DNA of 64,000 bases from Thozetella sp. PMI_491 (GCA_021432635.1 MU270072.1:248001-312000); one strand, 5' to 3'. Shown: positions 1 to 11,301, numbered from the stretch's first letter. Numbers and translations: made by a program. Notes: a model not told the origin generated them from the sequence alone.

Positions 1-2689
1 ATGGTCTCCCTCCATGGCTCATGGCCACGCCTGGATCATCGGCATCCTCGCGGAAGCCCTCATTGGTGCCGTTATTCTTGAGCTGCGGGGAGTCGTTTCG
101 ATCCCGTCCTCTCTGCTCGAGACCTTGTTCGGTCTGGGCATCGCCCGAGCCGTGCTGCTGGTGCTCATGCTCGCCGTTCTGGTCCGACAGCACTACGCCC
201 AACGTCCCGAACGAGCGGCCGAGGACGAGGCACAGTCTCTTCTCCACAATGGTGAAGCCTCCGCCACTCACTATGGTGCAGCTGGCAGCACCCCCTCCTC
301 GGGCCCCCCAGCGAACAAAGCCCGCAGCGCCCAAAGCTCAGGCTGGTTTGACTACTTTGCGGGGTTTAAAATTCTTTTCCCCTATCTATGGTATGATGGC
401 CTGCTCCTTCTGAATATCACCGCGACATCTCGCCATAGTAGCCATCAACTGACAGCCCCCAGGCCTGCTGATTCGCGCATACACCAAGCAACTGTTATTT
501 TGTGTCTCATCCTATTAATCTTCCAGCGTAAGTGAATAATATGGCCAGCTTGTAACCCCAGGCTATGCCGGCATATTGGGAAGACTAGGTGGAGGGAAAT
601 TACAGGATGCTAACCGAACTGGCCATAGGCATGACCCAGGTCGCGGTACCGTTGGTCCTCGGCCAACTTGTCGAAGCTCTTGGCTACGGACGGATCCCCT
701 ACAAGGAGATGGCTCTCTACATCATCTTCCGGTTCCTCCAGGGAGGTCAGGGCCTCTTTGGCGCTGCCCGGTCCGTCCTCTGGATCCCCGTCGCCCAGGG
801 CCTGTTCCGCCGGCTCTCATGTGCAGCATTCGAGCACGTTCTTGGGCTCTCCATGGACTTCCACCTCAGTAAGCGCATCGGCGAGGTGACGAGCGCGTTG
901 AGCCGCGGCGCGGCCATGAACACGTTCTTGGAGAACTTCCTGTTCCAGGTGTTCCCCATGCTGCTCGACATCTTTGTCGCTGGCATATTCTTCTTCTTCA
1001 AATACGACGCCTTCTACACGCTGATCATCTTCGTCATCATGTGGGCCTACATCTTCCTGACCATCTACATGGCAAAATACCGTGCGCGTCAGCGACGCGA
1101 TATGGCCACCAAAGCTCGTGAGATGGATGCCGCCAAGTACGAAGACCTATCTAGACCATATCTCTCTACACTTGCTGACACCTGGGAATAGGACGGATGC
1201 CATCATGGCCTACGAAACGGTCCAGCACAACTGCGCCGTGCCGGCCGAGACAAAGAGGTTCGAAGGACAGGTCACCATCTACCAGAAAGCCGAGCGATTG
1301 GTACTTCTCTCTCTAAACCTTCTCAACCTGACCCAGAGCTCGGTGTTCACACTAGGAACTGCCATGATCGTCGCTCTGTCTGCCTACAAGATCTCCATCG
1401 GCCAACAGAAGGTCTCCGACTTCATCACACTCATTACTTACTTTGCTCAGCTTCAGGCTCCGCTTGGCTTCTTCGGAACGTACGTAGCTCCATCCCTTGC
1501 AATTTTGGTCACTATGCGGAGGCAAACGCGTCCGAGCATTTCCCGCCTACAACCATCGCGCATCTGGCACGTTTGTGGTAAATAGGATTAGACTGACCAC
1601 CAAACCTATAGATATTACACATTGCTCCAAAATAACTTGATTGAGGCGGAGCGCATGCTTGATCTGGTTAGTGAAGGCTTGTGGACCATACAGCTCTGTC
1701 TTTATGCTAACCCACCCAAAGTTCAAGGAAACCTCGGGTGTCATCGAAAAGCCAGATGCGATCAAGATTGACTCGGTTGAGGGAGAGGTCAGTTTCGAGA
1801 ACGTCAAGTTTTCTTACCAAGGAAAGGAACCAGCGATCGACGGAATCAGCTTCACCGCCCCTGCCGGGACTAAGACCGCCCTCGTGGGAGAGTCGGGTAG
1901 CGGCAAGTCGACCTGCCTCAAACTTTTATACCGCTTCTACGACGTGGAGAGCGGTGCGGTCAAATTTGACGGCAAAGACGTGCGTGACCTCAAGCTCGAC
2001 AGCATCCGGAAGCACATCGGCGTCGTGCCGCAGGATACCGTCTTGTTCAACGCGACCATTATGTACAACTTGCAATACGCCAACCCAAATGCCACAGAAG
2101 CCGACGTACACGAAGCAGCCAAGGCCGCCAACATTCATGATCGGATCCTAGCCTTCCCAGACCAGTACGAGACGAAGGTGGGCGAGAGAGGGCTCAAGCT
2201 GTCCGGAGGAGAGCGCCAGAGGGTAAGAAGCTTTTAGTGCGAAAGTGAAGAGAGTAGTGTCTGACGTGACCTATAGATTGCCATCGCACGTGCGATTCTG
2301 AAGAATTCTCGTATTCTCCTGCTGGATGAGGCTACTGCATCTCTCGACTCGCACACGGAGCGGCAGATCCAAGACGCCCTCGAGCGAGTAACGACCGGGA
2401 GAACGACTGTCACAATTGCGTACGTTCATAGACTGACTAGAGCCTATTTTTCTTGGCACTACACCCCCTGAAAGAGTTACGAATGCGCACTAATGCAATA
2501 TGCAGGCACCGTCTCTCCACTATCACCACATCGGACCAGATCCTGGTTCTCCATAAAGGCAAGATCGTGGAGAGGGGAACGCATTCCAGTCTCATCGCGG
2601 CTAAGGGAAGATACCATGCCATGTGGGAGAAACAGACTGCGACGGACCAAAAAGTTGAAAAGGCAGAGGGGCAAGAAAGCACGGAATAA
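1..2689 (+). CDS. ABC half-transporter, HMT1/ATM (ABCB) type, 5' end cut by window edge
   Basis: Probably moves glutathione- or phytochelatin-type metal conjugates across the vacuolar or another internal membrane, as known for fungal/yeast HMT1. Exons by eye: 1-390 (frame open to the edge, first ATG at 14), 463-527, 629-1136, 1192-1479, 1612-1666, 1722-2222, 2277-2419, 2506-2689; junction phases agree and the intron at 528-628 has a TGCTAAC branch point. The first exon carries hydrophobic helices of an N-terminal TMD0-like region and a linker, then comes a six-helix ABC membrane domain. The nucleotide-binding domain has Walker [11 protein letters not shown]-loop VVPQDT, signature LSGGERQR, Walker B ILLLDEAT and H-loop AHRLST, so it looks active. 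One NBD only, hence a homodimer is expected. The substrate is inferred from family. The true start is probably upstream, because HMT1 proteins have a longer N-terminal membrane region. Confidence 0.9.
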
Positions 2690-3110
2690 ATGCACCGGCA
2701 CTTCGACAGAAAATAGGGGCAGAATGTAAGAGGGCTGTACACAAAGGCTTCCCGGAGTTTTTTCTTCTTCTCTCGGCATGGGCTCAAGACCAGATGGTTT
2801 CCTTTACACGGGCCGGGTCTCTGTAAAATAGAAAAGTCGATGTTTCGAACTATACAGGCAATCGTTGATGGTTTTCTCGCCTCCAATTGTCCAGATATCG
2901 ATCCCTTATTACTGGTAGAGCAGCACACCTATTCCGACCTAGATCTTTGCCTTCTAGGCGAATAGTCTCTCACCCTGGCCGTTGCAGCCACCCCTCGAGA
3001 CCTGTGCCGAGCTGAGACGGGCAATGGCTCAACCATATCGTTCCTGATCGAGCTCGGAGAGCTCCTTAGGGTTGCAGGGGTTGCTGAGCATGTTGCGACC
3101 TTGCCACTAA
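2690..3110. other. Intergenic, convergent 3' ends
   Basis: Shared downstream region of the ABC transporter (plus) and the HpnI-like gene (minus). No coding signal, repeat or RNA gene is visible. Confidence 0.6.
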
Positions 3111-4259
3111 TTACGGGCGCGACCCGCCATTCGCGTAGAGTATATGACCGCGCCAAACAACATTTTCAATGCCATAGCTGGCGACTATCTCGATCACCGA
3201 CAGTAGGTCACGGATCGGAAAGGCCCATAGAGGAGCCGGCTGCATCAGACCGCGTAGGTGAGAGCGCAAGCGCAAAGCGGCCTCGATCCTGCCCGCTACC
3301 AACGCGCGTACCAGCCAGCACAGGAGGAACAGAATGACGGACCAGCCGCTGGCACCAGAGCCTAGCACCGCCAGGAGCGCCCAGAAAAGCGGATATTGCA
3401 GTGTCGACGCGGCCAGGTTGTAAGGGACGAGGCCGCGGATCGTCCGAGTCCAGCGAATCTCGTGCTGCCACAGGCTCCGCAGACTGTCCTCGGGCACGGT
3501 GGCGGCAGTGACAGCGTGTGACAAGCGGATATCAAGGCCCAGCTTTAGCACCCCGCGGCCCATCATATTGTCTTCTGCTAGCACGTTGAACAGGGGCGCG
3601 AGGCCGCCGGTGCGATCCAGTACCTCACGGGCCACCATTGTCGTGCTGCCCAGGCAGTCCCGACGGTTCATCGCCCATCCCATCAGCACGCCGGGCAGAA
3701 AGGCGTGGGTGATCTGCATGGCACCGAGGCGCTGGAACAGATTACCCGCCTCGGGAACCATGCCGACATAGAGCGAGCAGACCATCCCGATGCCAGGCTT
3801 CTGCAGCTCGGCCACTAGGCTGTCGAGATAGTCGGTCGGCACATGAATATCACTATCCGAGATGACCAAGATGTCATGTCGTGCCGATGGCAGCATATTG
3901 GCTAGGTTGGCAACCTTGGGGTTCTGGCCGTGCGGGGTTGAATCGACCACCACGGCGACGTCGCGGCTAGGGAAGCGGGCTCGCACCCGCTCGAGCACAG
4001 CTTGCGCCGGATCGTTGGGGTCCTGGAAGCCAAAGACCAACTGGTAGTCGGGATAGTCCATCGCAAAGCACGAGACCAGAGCCTTCTCGAGGTCGGGCTC
4101 GAGGCCGCACATGGGCCGCAGGACGGTTATCCCAGGACGGGTGGCCGGCACGGCTGGTGGCAATCGGGAATAGCGAAAGACCACCAACCAGCCGAAGAGC
4201 GCCTGGATCACGCCGATAACAGCAAGAATCGCACAGATATCTGCTAAAAGGCTCATCAT
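3111..4259 (-). CDS. hpnI: HpnI-like glycosyltransferase (GT21/ceramide glucosyltransferase superfamily), probable bacterial origin
   Basis: A 382-residue single-exon protein. In bacteria HpnI adds an N-acetylglucosamine unit to bacteriohopanetetrol; eukaryotic relatives glucosylate ceramide. An N-terminal membrane helix (about residues 8-28) is followed by a GT-A domain with DSD at 135-137 (metal/nucleotide binding), the catalytic ED pair at 229-230 and HEIRW at 266-270, which corresponds to the (Q/R)xxRW motif. Two or three C-terminal hydrophobic helices follow. Length, the VVDSTPHGQNPKVANL stretch and the C-terminal WRGHILYANGG ending fit alphaproteobacterial HpnI better than fungal ceramide glucosyltransferases, which are generally longer (about 500 residues) and usually have introns. 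The start is the first of two adjacent ATGs. No squalene-hopene cyclase or other hpn gene is in the window, so the acceptor lipid (hopanoid, ceramide or sterol) is unknown. Family assignment is firm, donor is inference. Confidence 0.88.
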   Translation of the reverse strand: MMSLLADICAILAVIGVIQALFGWLVVFRYSRLPPAVPATRPGITVLRPMCGLEPDLEKALVSCFAMDYPDYQLVFGFQDPNDPAQAVLERVRARFPSRDVAVVVDSTPHGQNPKVANLANMLPSARHDILVISDSDIHVPTDYLDSLVAELQKPGIGMVCSLYVGMVPEAGNLFQRLGAMQITHAFLPGVLMGWAMNRRDCLGSTTMVAREVLDRTGGLAPLFNVLAEDNMMGRGVLKLGLDIRLSHAVTAATVPEDSLRSLWQHEIRWTRTIRGLVPYNLAASTLQYPLFWALLAVLGSGASGWSVILFLLCWLVRALVAGRIEAALRLRSHLRGLMQPAPLWAFPIRDLLSVIEIVASYGIENVVWRGHILYANGGSRP

Positions 4260-5589
4260 TCAGTCTCTCAAGATTGCTCTGACCATTGAACTCGTCCACT
4301 TCTACAGAAACCCAGTTAGAGGAGGATTCTGTTAAGTGCAATTGAGGGTGTGTATAGATTGTTGTTCCTCTCAGGTTCTCGGGACCTGTTGAGTCTTGGC
4401 GAACCTGCTTTACAGGCTTGGCGGGATCAGCTTACACGCATGTTGCTGCCGTCCAAATAGTTATTCAAATTTGATGGCTCGACGATCAGCATGACCTTCG
4501 TCGGTGAACTTCGAGGTTGCTGGTTGGACACTAACTTGCTAGGCCATTGTGTCGCTTCCTCGGTGGTGTTTGAATGGGAAGGCAACTAGCTGACGGCTGT
4601 GAGGCCAGCGAGGATTACGACGAAGAGCAAGGGTCTTTCCGTCATCCCGCCTTCATAGTAATATACTATGTAACCACTAGGGGGCAAAGTGCAAAGCGAG
4701 GCGGCTGCTTATATCCCCAAAATTTTACGTCGTTCCGCTTTTGCCGTGACCCAGCCGAGTAGAATGACCCCTCTTCAATGGCTGCAGAGGATCCCGCTAA
4801 ATATTTTTGTTATTGGTGGTATCAGCTAGAATGGACGCCGGAAAGATGCCCGCCTTCTGTGCTTTCAGCGCGTACGAATTAAATATCGCCATCGTTGAAC
4901 TGGTCGTTGCCCGCGCAGGAGCGTAACGTGGCCGCATATTCTTGCTGGTGTCACGCAGGCCAACCTTTGCGCCATCGACCAGCTTACCGTTGGCGACGCC
5001 GGTATTGGGCACTCCATTGATTATAAATGCGACGTAAACGTTGTCTAGCATTTGAGTAGCCATAGGCGATGTTAATCCTAGGTAGTTTGTCAAGACTGCT
5101 GATAATCCGGCCGATGCGACGCTTGGTTGATTACCGGTAGAAGAGAGCCGTGTTATACTTAGTAAGGGAAGCCCAATTCTGGCATGCGCGCGGTTTCGGT
5201 GGTGGTAGGACTTACCTAGCTTTGGTGAAGTCCCGCGCGTTGATCTAGTAGTTGGAGGAAGATCAGCACGCTTTGCTAACCCAGTTCTCTGAGCTGACTT
5301 GGATCACTGAGTTATAGAGATTTATTGTCGGAAGGGATGTGGAAAATGGATGGGGATGGAGGAGGTAGCTTCATTAAAGAGAGCAGAAGCTATTACTTTG
5401 CAAGAGTATATACGTGAATTGGCCACGTGTGAATGTCGATGTGACACACGTGCACAACGGCTATATACAGGCTTCATAATGTGGTGCCAATAAGCTATAC
5501 GGGATAGGCCATACACCGATTCAAGCAACGATCCGTAGTAGATCATCCCTAGAACCCACTCCTTCTTTGAACCATCGAAGTACCTTAGG
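4260..5589. other. Gene-poor stretch upstream of the HpnI-like gene
   Basis: AT-richer than the HpnI-like ORF beside it. Apart from the weak ORF at 4797-5063 nothing coherent was found. Confidence 0.4.
4797..5063 (-). CDS. Unrecognised short ORF, possibly a last exon or gene remnant
   Basis: About 88 residues from an internal ATG (MATQMLDN...), ending ADTTNNKNI. The frame stays open a little upstream without an ATG, which suggests it could be the final exon of a broken gene; a donor-like GTAAGT lies upstream on the minus strand near 5217. Composition (LVDGAKVGLRDTSKNMRP) looks protein-like but I recognise no family. It may equally be a chance ORF. Confidence 0.22.
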   Translation of the reverse strand: MATQMLDNVYVAFIINGVPNTGVANGKLVDGAKVGLRDTSKNMRPRYAPARATTSSTMAIFNSYALKAQKAGIFPASILADTTNNKNI

Positions 5590-5838
5590 CTAAGCCCTGA
5601 ACGGGACTCCAGTATGGCTGTCGAGGCAAGTGGTAGGGTTGGCGGAGCAGTCCGAGCCCGGGCCACAGTCCCTGACCTGGCGCCATGAGTTGTTGCCAGC
5701 ACAAACATACCACACACAGTGGTGGGCAGTGGTAGTTTTCACCTGCTCGCCGTAGAACTGGTCGAGAGTGCAGGTGTCGGGAAGAGCAACAGCCATGGTG
5801 CTGAAGGCAGCAACTATCGACAGGACTGAGAAGCGCAT
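5590..5838 (-). CDS. Small secreted cysteine-rich protein (82 aa, effector- or antimicrobial-like)
   Basis: Single-exon ORF. The first 18-20 residues form a classic signal peptide (MRFSVLSIVAAFSTMAVALP). The mature part, about 62 residues, contains six cysteines (DTC, HHC, VC, RDC, SDC, TTC) with spacing C-x17-C-x4-C-x11-C-x5-C-x6-C, an even number that suits three disulphides. Secretion into apoplast or medium is expected. No named family is recognised; small secreted effectors, antifungal peptides and adhesion-type proteins share these traits. Its neighbours are non-coding on both sides. A TATA-like box lies at 6006-6013. Function not claimed. Confidence 0.7.
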   Translation of the reverse strand: MRFSVLSIVAAFSTMAVALPDTCTLDQFYGEQVKTTTAHHCVWYVCAGNNSWRQVRDCGPGSDCSANPTTCLDSHTGVPFRA

Positions 5839-6005
5839 CTTGGAGAATAGCCTTTAACTCCATGGTTAGACATGCAGTAGACACTTCTTAGTTTACAAGG
5901 GCTTACTGTAGTGACTGATTAAAAAAGCAGGCGGAAGCTGAGTGCTCAGAATAAGCTAAAGTTGGAGTTGGGCGGCTGAGGACTCGAGACAACTTCTTAT
6001 GGTGG

Positions 6006-6013
6006 TATTTATA
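6006..6013 (-). promoter_or_regulatory. TATA-like box upstream of small secreted protein
   Basis: TATAAATA on the minus strand, 168 bp upstream of the ATG at 5838. Plausible core promoter with a roughly 130-nt leader. Confidence 0.4.
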
Positions 6014-7509
6014 GTTTACAGAAGATCTGGGTTCCAAGTCATCGCGCCGAGATACTAGTTACGGCGTAGAGGCCATTAGGTATCAACCCACCATCAACCA
6101 GCTCACGGAGGTTAGGGCACTTCCCTCCCCAACGCTTCCCTTCGCCCCCAATCAATGCCAAGAGTTACAAAGCCATTCTTGTCTTACACTTACAGGACAA
6201 ATCCTCAAGCGCATCGAAATCTGGTTCATATAGTGGAAACAGTGGGGAATTATCCATATATTGTAACCCTGAGCTTACTATCCAATACCTAGCATCAGCT
6301 TAGCCTCCCTCAAAGCCATCTAGAACGCTGACAGACTAGCTCTGAGCAAGGGTATACCAAAGTTCCCACCTAATTAGGCAAAGTACGTAACGATCCGGGC
6401 CGAAGTCTCAAATCGAACCAGAACAAAAATCTCGGCACGGGAGCAAAAGTACTATCCTACTAATGTAATGTCTTTTTAACTTTATAAGGGATCTAAGGAT
6501 TGAAATAGCGCTGACCACTTCCTGATGGGGCCGAACTACGGTCATTACATACAGCTTGCTTGCTGATCAGCGAACTGCCGTATGAGGAAGGAAATCTGGT
6601 CGCTGGCTAGATACCTTTGGCGTTAGTGCGTCCTACTTTTGCAGGAGGGGACTCCGATCTAGAGTCGTATCGATGTGGAACAAGTCCCGAACAAGTTCCT
6701 GAAAGATGGGCAGGAGGCACAGAGTTGAGTTGATTAGGGTGAGAGGCAACGAGCTTCACAGTTTTATTCTCTAGCCTCTGATCAGCTATATGCCTGACTC
6801 TCTGGCTCGACTGAACCACGTTTTGTACCTTATCATCGGGTGTGGGTGTGACTGCGTGGGTGTATGACCACCTAACCGAGATCTTCTCCCCGCGTGTGGG
6901 CCTGGAAAAGAATCCTTTTGTTAAATTTGATAGATCGTGGCTAGCAGCACGCCTTAAGACATTAGAAGACAAACAAAGACAGGAAACTAAATCGTTTATC
7001 AACGGCATATTCCATACTTCGTGGAGCAATGTCCTAGTCCCCTCCCCACTACCAGCCTGATAGCTTTGTAATAATTGAGCTGCATCCATATCCACCCCGA
7101 CTACTACATCACACATCATCCAAGCCAGAAGCGAGCCGTTACACGGAATATTCGGAATAAGGCTCTGGAGCTTGGCATTTCTTCTTCAGGTTCTGCTCGC
7201 TATTGCTAGCCACGTCTGAAGCTAGCCCGATACAGGGGAAGGGCCATATGCCTCCTCGCTGTTCCTCTAGGTATCCAATTACGTCCACTCCTCCCTCACA
7301 ACCTTCGACAGTCATGGGTCGAGATATCTGAACCTACCTGGTCCGATGGTAATACATCTGCACTCCTGCATCTTAATAACCAAGTTTCTGTTTGTAAGTA
7401 TCCTCGAATAGCCCTAAAATATAGCTGCGAGGTTGAGGATAGGGGTTGAGTGCGATGGGATCAAAGTGTTTAGTATAAAGTCTCACGAAAACTATCGATC
7501 AATGTAATC

Positions 7510-7712
7510 TTATTTTGAAGACTCCTTAAACAGCTGCTCTAGCTCGTCACCCGATCTACTATGATCTGATGGTTCAAAATCGGAATATTTCTCGGCAGCT
7601 TGCTTCGCTCGGGATGGTAGCTTGTCAAGCTCCAAGACAACGGGAATGGTATATATAGCGTTATTAGCTTCTACATTCGCAATGTGCCTCTTGACCCTTT
7701 ATAAAGTCTTTT
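7510..7712 (-). pseudogene. C-terminal coding remnant of unknown protein
   Basis: On the minus strand an uninterrupted frame of about 65 residues ends at 7510-7512. It includes VEANNAIYTIPVVLELDKLP and then an acidic, Ser/Asp-rich tail (SDHSRSGDELEQLFKESSK). It has the composition of a genuine C-terminus, but a stop lies immediately upstream and no start or splice path is evident. Family not recognised; it may belong to a dispersed gene or transposase family. Confidence 0.3.
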
Positions 7713-8393
7713 GGGTAGAGGTAGGGCTCGAGTTAAGGATCGGGAAACGGTTGGGAATGGCATCGGAGGAGGAAGGTGTTAATTATTGGCCGCTTCGCTG
7801 ACTTTGATTAGTTTGGCAATATTCCTATACGCGAGTCAACATAATTACCTAGTTAATCGTTATGTGAAATTAATCCCTGGGCCTGCAGGTCCGTATATCT
7901 TACCTTTCTCAGATTTAGGCCGCATTTGACGTCGAAGGTTTCTCGGTTCAAAACTCCCTGAAGGAGCTAGGGCGATAGAGTGAATCCGGTTGAATCCGGT
8001 TGAAACAACACAGTGCCTCCTCCTTACAGCACCCCTGAGACTTATCGATCCCGCCCTGTAGGGGCTGCGAGCGAGTTTGCAAACAAAGCTAGCTCACGAG
8101 AAATTGATTCTTGATGCTTCGGTTCAATGGACTCTGATCTCCCGATTCTAGATTGCGAACTGAAAAAGTTGGGTGGGCGAAATGATAACTTTTAGCTGAA
8201 GTTAGGCCTGCGCTGCCACCTGTTGTGCTGTGACAGTGAAGCTGAAACCTGATCAGATAGATCTAGGTCGCAAATCACTGGGCCACATGAAATTAATCTT
8301 GGCGCATTGAAATAGATAAATGTAATTCGGTTGCCTTTGGGTAGTTAGATCTAGCCTTGATAACATCTCCAAGTAATCACTGACGCAGCCGCG

Positions 8394-10072
8394 ATGTATC
8401 AGTCATACTTTGGCTACAGCCTGGCTAGGAAATACCCGTTCAAGTGGTTTACTTGGGCTGCGGCCATTGGAGGTATACTTTTGACGGGGCTTATCTCTGC
8501 CCTCAATGTCGCTCTCGCCGGCTACAACACAGAGTGGGTGGCGCCCGATGGACAACGAATTGCAATAGTGATTGCTAATAGCGCTTAGGGTCCTCTATTC
8601 GACAGATCCAAATGCGACGGAATCAGAGGTATTTTGGTATGACCGTTTTACTTATGTCTGGACCAATAAAGTAAGCAGCTCTCGCGAGTGCCGCATTCCA
8701 TGCGATCTCACTACTGACGAGCCCAAGCCCTCATCCACATGCCAGTCTACAAATATCGCAACGGGTTCAAGTATGAAGTATGCTCGCTAGCTCTAGTGGT
8801 ATCTGGCTAACGTTGCGTAGCGCTCTATACGAGCACACTGAACTTTCCATACACCATCACGGGCATCCGCAGCCGAGTAGGAGAGCGCTGGGTGTCAACG
8901 CCCTCAATCCCCTACCACAATGAGGTCATGTCGAGTTGTCGCGTCGGAGCCATAAAGATGACAACCCAATCGGACCCCTCTGAGTATATAGGGGACCGTT
9001 GGATATATGACGTCTGGTTGTCACAGTTAGAGGTAAGCTTTGGAGCCAAGCTGGCAGGTTAGCCCATTCATAAGCTCACATGACTCCGACCCAGTCCCTG
9101 GTCCAGTGCAACTCGTCAACGGCAATATGGGATCTCTCTTTTACATGGAAAGAACATTTCGCAGCCACTGAAGCGGATCGAAAGACCCAAGCAAGCATCC
9201 GGTGGGGGCAAACTATTGTGTGAGGGCAAATACCATGATGGCTTAACCGAAGCATGTTGACGACTAACGGGATCTAGAACGGAATACTTCTACGACACGC
9301 AGGCTCAACTTAGAAAGTTACATGATTCATGGGACACCAAGGCTCTCGTTTTGGATGATACCCTTGATAGGTACTACTTGAGTATGTCACCTGAAATACA
9401 AGCTGCAGTCACGGATTGGCGTCATGAGCTGATTATTTGGCACTAGTGGCCGCGCAATCCAGCGACGGGGGGAGCCTGTCCATATCATTCTTTATTGCGA
9501 TAAAATCCGGTGCTGTAGTGGCAGTTGGTCCCACCGATCCGCTCTTCGCTAACCTCTCGACGCCTTTTCGCCGTCTTGCAACATCAATGCAAGCAACTAT
9601 CATGGCAGACCTGGGCCAGAATGGCTCAAATCTTCTCACAGATCCAAAACTACTGCAAAACTATACAGCTGATTTCGGATTTCACGATAACAAGAATTCA
9701 ACCGCCGGGGATGGCAGCTACTTTAACCTCACCGACCAAGGAGTTACCGGCCCGCTGGGTGTTAATGCGTCCGCATTTTATGCGCAGTACCTGTGCCAAG
9801 TCCCGAGATTGAAGCCGGCGGGATCACTTGTTGCTTCCGTTCTTCTTGCTAATCTGGTCTATCTTGCAGCAGCTTGGAGATTATTGAACTGGGGTGCGGT
9901 GACTTGGCTCGAGCGGCAGGACAAAAACGCTATGTTCTGCCAGGGCTGCATGGAGCGTAAACGGCAAGAGGGAATGGCACATCCAGAGCTTGTCCGTGTT
10001 AATCACATCCCTGAAGCCGACTTTGATCAACCGCTATTAAAGCGGATATCTTCCCCTAGCAACTCTGTCTAG
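8394..10072 (+). CDS. Fungal transmembrane protein of unknown function, seven exons
   Basis: Exons 8394-8533, 8589-8670, 8728-8770, 8821-9032, 9095-9219, 9278-9381 and 9447-10072 give 443 residues with consistent phases. The N-terminus (MYQSYFGYSLARKYPFKWFT, then a hydrophobic helix around residues 23-43) and the YSTDPN segment after the first intron match a lineage-expanded group of fungal hypothetical membrane proteins that I know only as uncharacterised. A large presumably luminal or extracellular middle region has several N-glycosylation sequons (NSS, NGS, NYT, NKN, NLT, NAS) and scattered cysteines. A second helix near residue 360 (SLVASVLLANLVYLAAAWRL) is followed by a hydrophilic cytoplasmic tail with a CQGCMERKR motif. 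Function unknown. Confidence 0.78.
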
Positions 10073-10184
10073 GAACGCAAGTACCTAAGTGGCAATTAGA
10101 GGCCTGCAGAAGTTACATGCGTATGATTCTGAAGTAAATGGAAGGATACTAGATGACGATCAACGAATATATATTAGCACAAAC

Positions 10185-11215
10185 TTATATCGCCATGGCA
10201 AATGCTACCATTGAGCCTGGATCTCTGAAAAGAATAGACCTCCGATAAGTGTCTTCAAGCTGGCGACTCTGTTCTACCAAAAAATGCTTGGTACTGTTCG
10301 CCAACGCATCTTTGAGATATGCAAGGGCCAGGAAACGACTATCATACTGCAGCAGCCTTAACCCTGGCTACCGATGATAACATTTCCCAGGTCTTCCGTG
10401 ATCTGGCGTCATCTGTCGCTATTGTCCAGACCACGAAAACCCCCACTGCTCAAGTACATGTGTGCCGCAATACTCAGTACTAACCCCTTGATAACTATTA
10501 TCAGCAGATTTTTGGATCCCTAGTATGCCCAGTAACTTATCAATCTCCTCATTAAATGGGCAATACCAACTAGGTATCTAGTGTTGGTAGGAGTGTTGCA
10601 AGCCTGATGAAGCTGTTCCCTGCTTCAAGTTCCGAATGAGCGTCGAAGAGCTCAAGACCTTAGCTTGAGAAGCACAGCTGTCTGTTAATATGTGTCAGGC
10701 TTTTGGACGAGGAGACCTCCCGTTGTTCCCAGCCTCTAAGCAAAAGTAAGCATATTCCTCAACATCGTGGTTATCTCCCTGACGTTTACTTCAAAGCCCT
10801 GCTCTTATGATTTCACGGATCAGCTTCTTCCCGGAAATCCTGGCTCGGCTTCGCGTGGTCAACATTAGTGATTAGACCTTCCTAAATGTTTCCTAAGCTC
10901 TAGATGCTAAGATTGTGGGGGCCAGTGGCCGTAGAGGCTGAGGTCTGTGTCCCGGCAGCCCCATAAGCCTTGATCTTCATTCCTTCTTCTTCTTCCTCCT
11001 TTGTAGCTACCGTCGAAGCAATAATTTCTTCACTGAGCTATTCATTCACTAGCCTTTGTCTTCCAATCTTTGCGGACAGGGACTATCTTTATGTACCTAC
11101 ATCAACTCAGGGAGAACAAGAGTAGTCACTCACACCGGAGGTCTAGCCACATCCTGAAGCACGAGCGTGACATTCAAGGCTACCTGGAAAGCGAGCTTGA
11201 ATGAAGTGTGACCTC
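10185..11215 (-). pseudogene. Decayed minus-strand gene, unidentified
   Basis: Three separate protein-like stretches lie in order on the minus strand. At about 11131-11212 there is FKLAFQVALNVTLVLQDVA followed by a donor-like GTGTGAGT. At about 10910-11040 there is SEEIIASTVATKEEEEEG and GAAGTQTSASTATGPHNL. At about 10185-10370 there is RFLALAYLKDALANSTKHFL and QLEDTYRRSILFRDPGSMV. Stops and frame changes separate them, so the gene looks dead. Part of the gaps could be introns. The family is not recognised. Confidence 0.33.
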
Positions 11216-11301
11216 CTCTGACTAGTTTATCCCCGACACCAAAAAGAATGAGAAAGTATGGATGTGGTATGTCTGTTCCTCCCTCTCTCTTCCGAATTTG
11301 G

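Larger units (their letters stand above)
5839..8393. other. Long gene-poor, AT-rich stretch with coding remnants
   Basis: No intact gene. ORFs near 6607-7119 (minus) and 6842-7060 (plus) overlap each other and resemble no family. A 10-bp direct duplication (GAATCCGGTT twice) sits at about 7982-8001. A more protein-like remnant is listed separately at 7510-7712. The stretch looks like decayed sequence. Confidence 0.4.

Noticed and set aside
528-628. Apparent one-base frame conflict in the ABC transporter near 606
   Set aside because: Resolved by using the acceptor at 627-628 (CATAG) with the TGCTAAC branch point inside the intron; the protein then reads QR-MTQVAVP as in HMT1.
4845-4852. GATGCCCG, an 8-base match to the cluster motif, outside the cluster
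   Set aside because: Lacks the leading C of the 9-base core and lies inside a doubtful ORF; expected by chance for an 8-mer in 64 kb.
6607-7119. 170-codon minus ORF and overlapping 72-codon plus ORF
   Set aside because: Irregular composition, no family, no splice context; probably chance frames in decayed sequence.
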